Part shown: positions 8,869 through 16,827 of the stretch, one piece after another | Layout of the letters: each line of letters starts with the position of its first letter | Numbering within the stretch: the stretch's first letter is position 1 | Origin: Bianquea renquensis | GTDB taxonomy: Bacteria > Bacillota > Clostridia > Lachnospirales > Bianqueaceae | Direction: 5' to 3' | NCBI RefSeq assembly: GCF_014384895.1 | Contig: NZ_JACRSQ010000025.1 | Span: 1-46,149 of the forward strand | DNA: 46,149 nt | The notes under the pieces: model-generated | What the model saw: only the letters and a program-made list of their open reading frames with translations | What the model was told of the DNA's origin: nothing | Databases searched by the model: none | Translations under genes and position numbers: made by a program

Positions 8869-9459
8869 CTATCCTTTCACCTTATTCAATAATACCAGGA
8901 TGGGATTGGACTGCGCCTCGCCCTTATTCTCTCTCAGAACCTGCCGGACGCTGACGCCAAAATCAATGGCGTACCAGAGGGTAAGCACAATGGCCGCAGC
9001 CGTGGTGATCTCCGGGATGATGGATGCAACTGTGCGGACCAAAAACCCGTGGAAAAAGTTCACGATCACGATGGCCAGCACTCCCCACGCAAGCGTACTC
9101 TCCAGGCAGAGGATTCCCTTATAGTTAAAGGGTTTTGCCGAGTAGTCCCACCAAAAAGAACCAAAGAGATATATCATGAGTTTCGCTGTCAAAAGCTCCA
9201 ATAGGCTGGCAAAGACAGCACCCACTATGAACAGAATCACTGGATTATGTGCAAAGGGCTTGATCAGAGCGTATCCAATCATCGCGCCAAATCCATAGAT
9301 GATACAGAAGGGACCGTGTACAAATCCCCGGTTAAGTGTCAAATGCTTCTGCTCATATGTAATCACCATACATTCCATAACCCAGCCGAGAAAGCTATAA
9401 ATAAAAAACACATCGACTGCTATGAAAATATGCGAGCCTGGAACAAAATACTCAAGCAT
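8869..9459 (-). CDS. Multispanning membrane protein, CmpB-type putative ABC permease family
   Basis: A 196-residue integral membrane protein with about five hydrophobic segments. It shows the pattern of the Clostridial CmpB / putative type IV ABC-transporter permease family: FFIYSFLGWVMECM near the N-terminus, then NRGFVHGPFCIIYGFGA, and later FWWDYSAKPFNYKGILCLE. The function of this family is not established. The open frame continues upstream to 9681, but that part is only the shadow of the XRE gene. ATG 9459 has AGGGGG before it and follows the XRE stop codon by 8 bp, so translation is probably coupled. Confidence 0.8.
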   Translation of the reverse strand: MLEYFVPGSHIFIAVDVFFIYSFLGWVMECMVITYEQKHLTLNRGFVHGPFCIIYGFGAMIGYALIKPFAHNPVILFIVGAVFASLLELLTAKLMIYLFGSFWWDYSAKPFNYKGILCLESTLAWGVLAIVIVNFFHGFLVRTVASIIPEITTAAAIVLTLWYAIDFGVSVRQVLRENKGEAQSNPILVLLNKVKG

Positions 9460-9467
9460 AGCCCCCT

Positions 9468-9662
9468 TCACCCTCCAAACATAAATAATTCTTCTATGGT
9501 GACCCTCAATTCCTTCGCTATATGGTACGCCAACAACACGGATGGATTGCACTGTCCCTTCTCCAAAGAAATAATCGTTCTGGTTGACACACAGACCGCA
9601 TCCGCCAGCTGTTTCTGTGTTATCGCCAATTGGACACGCAGTTCTTTGATTCGATTCCGCAT
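9468..9662 (-). CDS. XRE-family (Cro/CI-type) transcriptional regulator
   Basis: A 64-residue protein that is almost only a helix-turn-helix domain: KELRVQLAITQKQLADAVCVSTRTIISLEKG matches the Cro/CI HTH pattern in pieces, followed by NPSVLLAYHIAKEL and the typical short tail. ATG 9662 follows GGAAGGTG and fits the family length; ATG 9677 is possible and adds five residues. It is first in an operon with the membrane and HD genes. Two tandem dyads right after the -10 of its promoter (9697-9726) suggest that it represses its own operon (inference). Confidence 0.85.
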   Translation of the reverse strand: MRNRIKELRVQLAITQKQLADAVCVSTRTIISLEKGQCNPSVLLAYHIAKELRVTIEELFMFGG

Positions 9663-9696
9663 ACCAGCACCTTCCATCCATTCCCCTACCTTATTA

Positions 9697-9726
9697 TGAA
9701 CTTTTGTTCATGTGAAGTTTTCTTCA
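9697..9726. promoter_or_regulatory. Two tandem operator dyads for the XRE regulator
   Basis: Two perfect 14-bp palindromes with centres 16 bp apart, TGAAC-TTTT-GTTCA (9697-9710) and TGAAG-TTTT-CTTCA (9713-9726). They lie immediately downstream of the -10 box, over the expected transcription start. This is the classical arrangement for autorepression by a small Cro-like protein. Confidence 0.65.
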
Positions 9727-9754
9727 TCTTACTACGGCCTCCCCGCTTTGTCAA
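9726..9754 (-). promoter_or_regulatory. Promoter of the XRE-membrane-HD operon
   Basis: On the minus strand, TTGACA (9749-9754) and TAAGAT (9726-9731) are spaced by 17 bp. The -10 box abuts the operator dyads. Confidence 0.75.
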
Positions 9755-9850
9755 GTTGATTCATCCTAGTTTTTTCTTACGTTTTTCTTATCATCCTGTA
9801 TATCCCGGCCATGGCAAATCGGGACAAAACAAGCGGCGTTATCCTGCCCC

Positions 9851-9879
9851 TTGAATTAACCCGATTTTCTTGCTATAAT
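9851..9879 (+). promoter_or_regulatory. Promoter of the second AraC-family gene
   Basis: TTGAAT (9851-9856) and TATAAT (9874-9879) with a 17-bp spacer, followed by AAAGGAGG before the ATG. Confidence 0.8.
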
Positions 9880-9935
9880 CAAAGGATACAATCAACTTTC
9901 ACAGTAATCGACTGAGATAAAGGAGGGCACATCCT

Positions 9936-10697
9936 ATGCTGGACGATTTTAATCCTCAGATTTTCTATTATGTGTCCAAACGCTGCGACCGGTCCTGGTC
10001 GCTCACACCTCCAGCGCGGATTCCTTTCAATGATCTGACCTTTGTCCTCCAAGGGGAGGCGGTCTACTGGCTTGAAGGCACTCCTTTCACGGTACATGCC
10101 GGCGAAGCCGTCTTTATACCGGAAGGGACGACGAGAGCCGCCAAAACGGAGGGCATGGAGTGCATGGCCTTCAACTTTTTCTCCAATCTTATACTGGATG
10201 AGGTCCTCCCCACCGTTTCGACCTTCCGGGACTGCGCTGCTGTGGACTATTGGCTTCGGGAGTACAATCGCGCCTGGCTGACATCCAAGGGGAGTCTAAA
10301 AGGAAAAGCCGCCTTTCTCATGCTGTTTTGGGAGCTATTCCAGCGCAATGCGAAGGAGGCCGTGAACCCTCACGTTGAGAAAATGAAGCAGTGTATTGCC
10401 GATCACCTAACCGAGCCTTTTTCCCTGGACCGCATCGCCCAGTGTGTGCACCTCCACCCCGTGTACTGCGAATCGCTATTCCGGGAATATGAGCACTGTA
10501 CCCCCGCGCAATACCAAACACAGTTGCGGATGGCGCAGGCGATGGTGCTCCTTGCCCACGAGGATTTTTCCATTTCCCATATTGCGGAGCAGCTGGGCTA
10601 TGAGGATGCATCCTATTTTAGCCGGGTATTTAAGAAATGTCAGGGGCTATCCCCCAACGCCTACCGGCGAATGTCTCGAAAGGATGTGGCATATTAA
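9936..10697 (+). CDS. AraC-family transcriptional regulator
   Basis: A 253-residue regulator. The N-terminal half is a cupin-like sensing domain (NDLTFVLQGEAVYWLEG, then HAGEAVFIPEGT). The C-terminal 100 residues carry two HTH motifs (LDRIAQCVHLHPVYCESLF and ISHIAEQLGYEDASYFSRVFKK in pieces) and the family ending LSPNAYRR. Ribosome site AAAGGAGG stands before ATG 9936. It runs convergently into the phosphatase gene with only 9 bp between stop codons. Its target is not evident: no divergent gene is close except the XRE operon. Confidence 0.87.
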   Translation: MLDDFNPQIFYYVSKRCDRSWSLTPPARIPFNDLTFVLQGEAVYWLEGTPFTVHAGEAVFIPEGTTRAAKTEGMECMAFNFFSNLILDEVLPTVSTFRDCAAVDYWLREYNRAWLTSKGSLKGKAAFLMLFWELFQRNAKEAVNPHVEKMKQCIADHLTEPFSLDRIAQCVHLHPVYCESLFREYEHCTPAQYQTQLRMAQAMVLLAHEDFSISHIAEQLGYEDASYFSRVFKKCQGLSPNAYRRMSRKDVAY

Positions 10698-10706
10698 GAC
10701 GACGGG

Positions 10707-11441
10707 TTAGACTTGTGCGCCGCTGCCGTCGCCTCCATAGAATTCCGAGTAAAGCCCGGAGTGGGATGGCTCTTCCTTTGCCGCATACAGATGCGAGGTG
10801 TCTCCCATTTGCATACACTTAAAAAATAAGTCGCCTCGCGCGCGCTCCTCTGTGATAAACGCAGTCACCGATGAAGGTGGAAAAAAGAAATTCTGCCACA
10901 TCAAAAACGGTGAGATTCCCGCTAGATGGGATACGAGAACCATGCCAAGCCCAAAGTGGCAGAACAAGGCTATTGTACTATCAGGATTTTGTTCACAGTG
11001 ATAGATCCCGCCGTCCCTGCGACAGCCATAGCGAGCGAGTAGGGCATCAAAGGAGTCCGTGACGTCCCGATACTTCTGTTCCACATCCCCGGCCTTCACA
11101 AAGGGATTTTCTATCCAGCGCTGGCGGTCATACAACTCCGGCTGCCGCGTCCAAAACTGTGGCTTGAGGTTCCAGGGGATCCGTTTCCTTTCCGGCTCGT
11201 CAGGGTCCTGCATTTGTCCGGTGAATTCTCGAAGCCACGGCAAGGTTACCACCGGCAATTGGCATTTTTCAGCCGTAGGTTTTGCGGTCCGCTGGGCCCG
11301 TCCCATGGGAGAACAGTATAGATCTGTAATGGATGACTGCGCCAGCTTTTCTGAAAGCAGCTCCGCCTCCCGGAATCCCTTTTCCGTCAGAGAATCGTGG
11401 GCATAGTCGGGCTCAGCGTGCCGAATGATTAATAGTTTCAC
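10707..11441 (-). CDS. Histidine phosphatase family protein (phosphoglycerate-mutase-like)
   Basis: A 244-residue member of the histidine phosphatase superfamily. The phospho-accepting site is RHAEP at residues 7-11 (His8); the YCSPMGRAQRTA block supplies the second catalytic Arg, and CHFGLG near residue 160 supplies the second His. The substrate cannot be deduced. GTG 11441 is the start, with GAGGGAG 11 nt upstream. It follows the CheY-like gene by 42 bp on the same strand, so it may receive read-through from the trp operon, although a hairpin lies at that junction. Confidence 0.82.
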   Translation of the reverse strand: MKLLIIRHAEPDYAHDSLTEKGFREAELLSEKLAQSSITDLYCSPMGRAQRTAKPTAEKCQLPVVTLPWLREFTGQMQDPDEPERKRIPWNLKPQFWTRQPELYDRQRWIENPFVKAGDVEQKYRDVTDSFDALLARYGCRRDGGIYHCEQNPDSTIALFCHFGLGMVLVSHLAGISPFLMWQNFFFPPSSVTAFITEERARGDLFFKCMQMGDTSHLYAAKEEPSHSGLYSEFYGGDGSGAQV

Positions 11442-11471
11442 GTTCTACATCACTCCCTCATATCGGATACC

Positions 11472-11497
11472 GAGACCCTGCCTTCAGGCAGGGTCTC
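11472..11497 (-). terminator. Hairpin overlapping the CheY-like stop codon
   Basis: Arms GAGACCCTGCC (11472-11482) and GGCAGGGTCTC (11487-11497) form a perfect 11-bp stem. The stop codon of the CheY-like gene lies in the loop and the last codons lie in the stem. No T-run follows on the minus strand, so it may be an RNA-stability hairpin rather than a true terminator. Confidence 0.5.
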
Positions 11498-11855
11498 CGA
11501 GAATCTCTTTTACGGCTTCAATGACTCGATCAGCCTGAAACGGTTTCATCAAACTGCCCTTTGCCCCCAGCCGGATTGCCTTTAGCGCCGTAGCCTTCTC
11601 ACCTATTCCGAAACACATCACAATATTGGCTAGCGGGTCAATCTCCAGGATGCCCTGCATCGCCTCCAGTCCATCCATAACTGGCATGACACTGTCCAGA
11701 AGTACAAGGGACGGGTGCAGGGATTTATACTTCTCAATGGCAACCCTGCCATTTTCCGCCTCGCCCGCAACTGTATATCCCTCTCGTTTCACGATATCTT
11801 TGATCATCATGCGCATGAAAGCCGCATCATCACAAATAAGGATATCCTTCTTCAT
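11484..11855 (-). CDS. Stand-alone CheY-like response regulator, coupled to trpA
   Basis: A 123-residue receiver domain with no output domain. The acidic pair Asp9-Asp10, the phosphorylation site Asp54 (LLDSVMP) and the conserved Lys104-Pro105 are present. The switch residue that is Thr/Ser in nearly all receivers (Thr87 of CheY) is Phe82 here (MCFGIG, where relatives read MCSAMG), so signalling may differ from normal. The tail KPFQADRVIEAVKE is like Clostridial CheY. Its ATG overlaps the trpA stop codon (ATGA), making it the eighth gene of the trp operon. No histidine kinase or chemotaxis gene is in the window, so its partner is unknown. Confidence 0.88.
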   Translation of the reverse strand: MKKDILICDDAAFMRMMIKDIVKREGYTVAGEAENGRVAIEKYKSLHPSLVLLDSVMPVMDGLEAMQGILEIDPLANIVMCFGIGEKATALKAIRLGAKGSLMKPFQADRVIEAVKEILGDPA

Positions 11856-12634
11856 CGTATCTTCCCTCCGATCGCTTCTTTCATGGAACGGACATAGGCG
11901 CCGATGGGCTGGACCGCATCCCTTCCATATTGAGCTGCAAGTTTTACTATGGCGCTGCCGACGATGACACCGTCCGCCGCCTCCGACATTTTTTTCGCCT
12001 GTTCGGGTGTGGATATGCCAAAGCCTACGGCACAGGGCACATCCGTATTCTCCCGTATGATCTGAACCATCGCCCCGATGTCCGTCGTAATTTCAGAGCG
12101 CACCCCTGTAACACCCAGAGAGGAAACAATATAGAGAAATCCTTGCGCCTCTCTGGCAATCATCGCGATGCGGTTTTCAGACGTTGGCGCAATAAGCGAT
12201 ATGAGATCCCGTCCATATCGATCACACAGTTCGCGGAATTCCTCCTTCTCCTCAAAGGGAATATCCGGAAGAATAAATCCATCTATGCCCAACTCAGCGC
12301 TTTTTGCGATAAATCTTTCTGCGCCGTATGAAAACAGGACATTGGCATAGGTCATGAACACCATGGGGGTCTTGACGTCCTTGCGCAGTTGTGCAACCAT
12401 GTCAAAGATTTGATCGGTTGTGACGCCGCCGGCGAGTGCTCTCAGATTCGCCTGCTGAATGACCGGCCCTTCCGCTGTGGGATCGGAGAATGGAATGCCA
12501 AGTTCGATCAGATCTGCGCCATTTCGGCTCATCTCCCCTATGATTTTAGCCGTTGTCTCCAAGTCGGGATCCCCGCATGTAATAAAAGGTATGTATGCCT
12601 TGCCGTTTTGAAATGCCTCTGCAATCTTATTCAT
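11852..12634 (-). CDS. trpA: Tryptophan synthase alpha chain
   Basis: A 260-residue TIM barrel that splits indole-3-glycerol phosphate to indole and glyceraldehyde-3-phosphate. LIELGIPFSDPTAEGPVIQ contains the catalytic Glu and the loop Asp, and VGFGISTPEQ is the phosphate-binding region. The open frame extends upstream inside trpB, but ATG 12634 (MNKIAEAF) with GGGGGAGG before it is the start; it overlaps the trpB end by 8 bp. The downstream CheY-like gene overlaps its stop codon. It works as an alpha2beta2 complex with TrpB. Confidence 0.97.
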   Translation of the reverse strand: MNKIAEAFQNGKAYIPFITCGDPDLETTAKIIGEMSRNGADLIELGIPFSDPTAEGPVIQQANLRALAGGVTTDQIFDMVAQLRKDVKTPMVFMTYANVLFSYGAERFIAKSAELGIDGFILPDIPFEEKEEFRELCDRYGRDLISLIAPTSENRIAMIAREAQGFLYIVSSLGVTGVRSEITTDIGAMVQIIRENTDVPCAVGFGISTPEQAKKMSEAADGVIVGSAIVKLAAQYGRDAVQPIGAYVRSMKEAIGGKIR

Positions 12635-13817
12635 GGATATCCTCCCCCCTGTATCGCGCGATGGCCGCACAGTCTTTATCCCCGCGCCCTGAGATGGTGA
12701 CAACGATGATTTTGTTTTTGTCCATCTGCGGAGCAAGTTTCATGGCGTGGGCGAGCGCATGGGACGACTCGATTGCCGGGATAATGCCCTCTGTTTTTGA
12801 CAGATATTCAAATGCCTCAACCGCCTCGTCGTCTGTAATGGGCACATATTGCGCCCGGCCTATATCGTGAAGATACGCGTGCTCCGGTCCGACGCCAGGA
12901 TAGTCCAATCCCGCTGAGATCGAGTAAACCGGGGCAATCTGCCCGTATTCATCCTGGCAGAAATAGGATTTCATCCCGTGAAAGATGCCAAGCCTCCCTA
13001 CATTCATTGTGGCGGCGGTCTCAAAGGTATCGATGCCGCGGCCTGCGGCTTCACAGCCGATCAGCGCCACATCCCTGTCATCGAGAAAGTGGTAAAAGCT
13101 TCCGATGGAATTGGAGCCACCGCCGACACAGGCGAGAACCGCATCCGGCAGCCGGCCTTCCTTCTCCAAGATCTGCTGTTTGATTTCCTTTGAGATGACG
13201 GCCTGAAAATCACGGACGATAACGGGGAAGGGGTGGGGGCCCATAACGGAGCCGAGACAATAGTGGGTATCGCTGATGCGGCTCGTCCATTCCCGCATAG
13301 CCTCCGAGACGGCATCCTTCAGCGTAGCGGTGCCAGTGGTCACTGGCACAACCTCCGCCCCCAGCAGCCGCATTTTATAGACATTCAGCGCCTGGCGCAC
13401 TGTATCCTCCTGTCCCATAAACACAACACATTCCATGCCCATGAGCGCTGCGGCCGTGGCCGTGGCAACGCCGTGCTGGCCTGCCCCTGTCTCTGCTATG
13501 AGCCTGGTCTTTCCCATTTTTTTTGCAAGCAACGCCTGCCCCAACACATTGTTGATTTTGTGAGCCCCTGTATGGTTCAGGTCCTCACGCTTTAAATAGA
13601 TTTTGGCACCGCCCAAATCTTCTGTCATCTTCGCGGCGTAATACAGCCTGCTTGGACGGCCAGCGTACTCGTTGAGCAAGTCCGTAAGCTCAGCCTGAAA
13701 GGCAGGATCCCTTTTATACTGGCCGTAAGCCTCTTCAAGCTCAATCACGGCATTCATCAGCGTCTCCGGAATATACTGGCCTCCGTGAACGCCGAATCTT
13801 CCCTTCGAATTGGTCAT
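12627..13817 (-). CDS. trpB: Tryptophan synthase beta chain
   Basis: A 396-residue PLP enzyme that condenses indole with serine to make tryptophan. The PLP lysine lies in HTGAHKINN, the substrate Glu in AETGAGQHG, and the phosphate cup in GGGSNSIG. Full length with no defects seen. Its start overlaps the trpF stop by 4 bp (ATGA) and its end overlaps trpA, as expected for a tightly coupled operon. Confidence 0.98.
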   Translation of the reverse strand: MTNSKGRFGVHGGQYIPETLMNAVIELEEAYGQYKRDPAFQAELTDLLNEYAGRPSRLYYAAKMTEDLGGAKIYLKREDLNHTGAHKINNVLGQALLAKKMGKTRLIAETGAGQHGVATATAAALMGMECVVFMGQEDTVRQALNVYKMRLLGAEVVPVTTGTATLKDAVSEAMREWTSRISDTHYCLGSVMGPHPFPVIVRDFQAVISKEIKQQILEKEGRLPDAVLACVGGGSNSIGSFYHFLDDRDVALIGCEAAGRGIDTFETAATMNVGRLGIFHGMKSYFCQDEYGQIAPVYSISAGLDYPGVGPEHAYLHDIGRAQYVPITDDEAVEAFEYLSKTEGIIPAIESSHALAHAMKLAPQMDKNKIIVVTISGRGDKDCAAIARYRGEDIHE

Positions 13818-14431
13818 TGCTTTCCTCTCCTTCCCTGTTGTTCAGAACAGATCTCCATAAATCGTTTTATTTTCGCATAATCCTTCCATCCGCCGGTTTC
13901 CACGCCGGAGCTGACATCGACAGCATAGGGCCCTAGTTCCTGGATGGCTTCCTGGAGATTGTCTAGATTCAGACCTCCCGCAAGAAAATAGGGGCGTGTT
14001 ATATTCTTGATCTGCGACCAGTCAAAAGGCCTTCCACTTCCCTCTCCGCCATCGAGCAGTACATAGTCCGCCGGCGACTGTTCTGCCGCCCTCACATCGC
14101 CCACACCTCTGACAATAAATGCCTTAAGGATCGGACAGTCCGTCCGGCCTTGCAGTTTCCGTATATATCCGTCGTCCTCGCTGCCGTGGAGCTGCACGGC
14201 GTCGATTATCCTTTGCTCCACTACAGTCACAATCTTATCCATGGGCGCATCGACAAAGACTCCGACTGCCTTGATGCGCGGGTCCAGCTGCTCTTTCAGC
14301 TTTGCAGCCTCAGCGGGGGGCACATACCTCCGGCTTTTTTCGGCAAAGATAAACCCGATATAGTCCGGCAACAGCTCGTTGACATATTCGATATCACACG
14401 CCCTGCGCAAGCCGCATATCTTGATTTTCAC
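13814..14431 (-). CDS. trpF: Phosphoribosylanthranilate isomerase
   Basis: A 205-residue TIM barrel catalysing the Amadori rearrangement in tryptophan synthesis. KICGLRR at the N-terminus carries the catalytic Cys and AVDVSSGVE the catalytic Asp; VQLHGSE is also conserved. It overlaps trpC and trpB by 4 bp on each side. It is a separate gene rather than fused to trpC. Confidence 0.96.
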   Translation of the reverse strand: MKIKICGLRRACDIEYVNELLPDYIGFIFAEKSRRYVPPAEAAKLKEQLDPRIKAVGVFVDAPMDKIVTVVEQRIIDAVQLHGSEDDGYIRKLQGRTDCPILKAFIVRGVGDVRAAEQSPADYVLLDGGEGSGRPFDWSQIKNITRPYFLAGGLNLDNLQEAIQELGPYAVDVSSGVETGGWKDYAKIKRFMEICSEQQGRRGKQ

Positions 14432-15225
14432 TGGCTGTTCCCCCCGCGAAGCTCACAGAGCATAGCCCTCTTATCCGGGGCACGCATCAATGTCTCCCCG
14501 ATCAACACACCGTTGACACGGGCATTTCGCAGCACACGAATATCGGCGGCGCTTCGGATTCCGCTCTCCGCTACAAAGAGCACCGTTTCTGGCACCAGTT
14601 TCCGCAATCGTTCACTGTTGTGGACATCGACGGTGAAATCGTGTAAATTCCGGTTGTTGACGCCGATGATCCGGGCACCGGCCCGTACTGCCGATTGTAT
14701 TTCTCTCTCATCATGCGCCTCAACCAGCGCTGAGAGTCCCAGACGGTCACAGATCTTGATATAGTCTCGCATCGTGTCCTCCTTTAACAAAGCGCAGATG
14801 AGCAACACCGCCGACGCTCCCAGCGTCTTGGCTTCATAGATCATATATTCATCCACAGTGAAATCCTTGCGCAGACACGGAATTTTCACCGCCGACGCGA
14901 TCTCCTGCAGAATCTCATTGCTCCCCAAAAACCACTGGGGCTCCGTCAGCACTGAGATTGCAGCCGCCCCAGCCTCTTCATACTCCCCAGCGATCTTCAG
15001 ATAAGGAAAATCTTGAGCGATCAGACCTTTTGACGGGGATGCCTTTTTGCACTCACAGATAAAGGCTATATCCTCTGACCGCAGCGCCTGTTCAAAGGGA
15101 AATCCCGTATTGGCATCCAATCGCTGTGCCTCGGATTTTATCGTTTCAAGGGATTTCTCTTGTTTCGCCTTTTCAACGCGGGCTTTTGTAGCCGCGGCGA
15201 TGGTTTCAAGAATGGTTGTATTCAT
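14428..15225 (-). CDS. trpC: Indole-3-glycerol phosphate synthase
   Basis: A 265-residue TIM barrel that closes the indole ring. The catalytic residues lie in CECKKASPSKG and in RKDFTVDEYMIYEA; the phosphate-binding end is VAESGI. Full length. It overlaps trpD and trpF by 4 bp each, so translation of the whole set is coupled. Confidence 0.97.
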   Translation of the reverse strand: MNTTILETIAAATKARVEKAKQEKSLETIKSEAQRLDANTGFPFEQALRSEDIAFICECKKASPSKGLIAQDFPYLKIAGEYEEAGAAAISVLTEPQWFLGSNEILQEIASAVKIPCLRKDFTVDEYMIYEAKTLGASAVLLICALLKEDTMRDYIKICDRLGLSALVEAHDEREIQSAVRAGARIIGVNNRNLHDFTVDVHNSERLRKLVPETVLFVAESGIRSAADIRVLRNARVNGVLIGETLMRAPDKRAMLCELRGGNSQ

Positions 15226-16238
15226 TGGTTTGACGCTTCCTTAAATTCTTCCAGCTTGGCAAGGGCGGCACCTGAATCGATGACTTGGGCCGCCTTGACG
15301 ATTCCAGCCGCTATACTGTCCACGGCTCCAGCCGCGTAAAAACCTGCTCCGGCATTCAGCAGCACTACGTCCCGTTTGGCGCCCTGCGCTCCGCTCAAGA
15401 TATCCGTTGTGATCTGGGCGTTTTCAGCAGGCGTACCGCCAGTCAGATCACTCTTTTCACAGGATGTGAGCCCAAATTCCTCGGGGGTGATCACGTACGT
15501 TTTGTATTCTCCATTCTTGAAATCGCATATGGTGGTTGGCGCACTCAGGGACAGTTCATCCAACCGATCCTGCCCATATACGACCAGCCCCTGCTTTACG
15601 CCGAGACTGGACAACACTCTTGCAAGCGGATTCACCAGCGATTCATCGTACACCCCCAGCAGCTGAGCTGTGGGATGCGCAGGGTTGGTCAGCGGTCCTA
15701 GGATGTTGAACACCGTTCTGATCCCTAGCTCCTTGCGAATTGACCCTACATATTTCATGGATGTATGGTACTTCTGTGCAAACATGAAACAGATCCCCAC
15801 TTTTTTGAGCAGCGCCACGCATGCTTCCGGCCCAAGATCAATCTTCACACCCAGGGCTTCTAAACAATCTGCCGTTCCGCTGCTGGAGGACGCCGCACGG
15901 TTGCCGTGCTTTGCGACTTTCACGCCTCCCGCCGCCAACACAATCGCCGCCGTGGTGGATATATTAAAGCTGTGAGCGCCATCGCCTCCGGTTCCGACGA
16001 TCTCCAAAACGTCCATATCATGCTCGACTTTTACTGCATGCTCCCGCATGGCGGCAGCACAACCGGAGATTTCATCGATGGTCTCCGCTTTTGTACTTTT
16101 GGTCGATAGGGCCGCTAAAAACGCTGCATTCTGCGTTGGGGTGGTTTCGCCGCTCATGATTTCGTTCATCACGGCATAGGCCTCATCATAGCTCAGATCC
16201 TGTTTGTCCACAATCTTAACAATAGCCTCTTTAATCAT
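15222..16238 (-). CDS. trpD: Anthranilate phosphoribosyltransferase
   Basis: A 338-residue enzyme that joins anthranilate to phosphoribosyl pyrophosphate. GTGGDGAHSFNIST is the PRPP-binding glycine loop and KHGNRAASSSSGTAD the second conserved motif. It is a stand-alone TrpD, not fused to the glutaminase. The start overlaps the trpG end by 8 bp. Confidence 0.97.
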   Translation of the reverse strand: MIKEAIVKIVDKQDLSYDEAYAVMNEIMSGETTPTQNAAFLAALSTKSTKAETIDEISGCAAAMREHAVKVEHDMDVLEIVGTGGDGAHSFNISTTAAIVLAAGGVKVAKHGNRAASSSSGTADCLEALGVKIDLGPEACVALLKKVGICFMFAQKYHTSMKYVGSIRKELGIRTVFNILGPLTNPAHPTAQLLGVYDESLVNPLARVLSSLGVKQGLVVYGQDRLDELSLSAPTTICDFKNGEYKTYVITPEEFGLTSCEKSDLTGGTPAENAQITTDILSGAQGAKRDVVLLNAGAGFYAAGAVDSIAAGIVKAAQVIDSGAALAKLEEFKEASNQ

Positions 16239-16827
16239 TTTGTTTACCTCCGTTCAAATGTGCAATTCTTAAAAAATTCTTCAACATGACCGTCCCATAG
16301 GGCGTCATGATGGACTCCGGATGGAACTGCACCCCGTAAATCTCATACTCCCTATGCTTCACCGACATAATCTCGCCGTCATCCGCCCTCCCTGTCACCA
16401 TCAGACAATCGGGCAGCGTACTCTCCACGGCGGCCAAAGAATGATACCTTGCCACTGGCATGGTTTCTGGACAATCCTGATACAGCGGACAGCTGGTGTC
16501 TACGGTGGTCATGGATTGCTTTCCGTGCATGAGGGTCTTGGCATAGGACACGGTGGCCCCGAATGCCGCACAGATGGACTGGTGCCCAAGGCAAACCCCC
16601 AGTATCGGAATTGTACTGCCCAGCTTTTGCACGGCCTCTATACAAATCCCCGCATCTTCCGGCTTTCCCGGGCCGGGGGATATGACCATGGCTTGGGGAT
16701 GTAACCCTTTCATTTCATCCACTGTCATCTCGTCGTTTCGGATCACTTGAATCTCTGGATTCAGCGATCCCATAAGCTGATACAGGTTATAGGAAAAGCT
16801 ATCATAATTGTCAAGTAATAGGATCAT
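16231..16827 (-). CDS. trpG: Anthranilate synthase glutamine amidotransferase subunit
   Basis: A 198-residue class I glutamine amidotransferase that supplies ammonia to TrpE. GVCLGHQSI holds the nucleophilic Cys, and VQFHPES the His and Glu of the triad; SPGPGKPEDAG is the oxyanion region. The open frame runs upstream to 16887 inside trpE, but MILLLDNYDSF at ATG 16827 is the family start and overlaps the trpE stop by 4 bp. It may also serve PabB, but no pab gene is in the window. Confidence 0.97.
   Translation of the reverse strand: MILLLDNYDSFSYNLYQLMGSLNPEIQVIRNDEMTVDEMKGLHPQAMVISPGPGKPEDAGICIEAVQKLGSTIPILGVCLGHQSICAAFGATVSYAKTLMHGKQSMTTVDTSCPLYQDCPETMPVARYHSLAAVESTLPDCLMVTGRADDGEIMSVKHREYEIYGVQFHPESIMTPYGTVMLKNFLRIAHLNGGKQND

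Noticed and set aside
8869..9681. 270-residue version of the CmpB-type membrane protein
   Set aside because: The extra N-terminal 74 residues are the out-of-frame shadow of the XRE regulator gene. The ribosome site and family length support ATG 9459.
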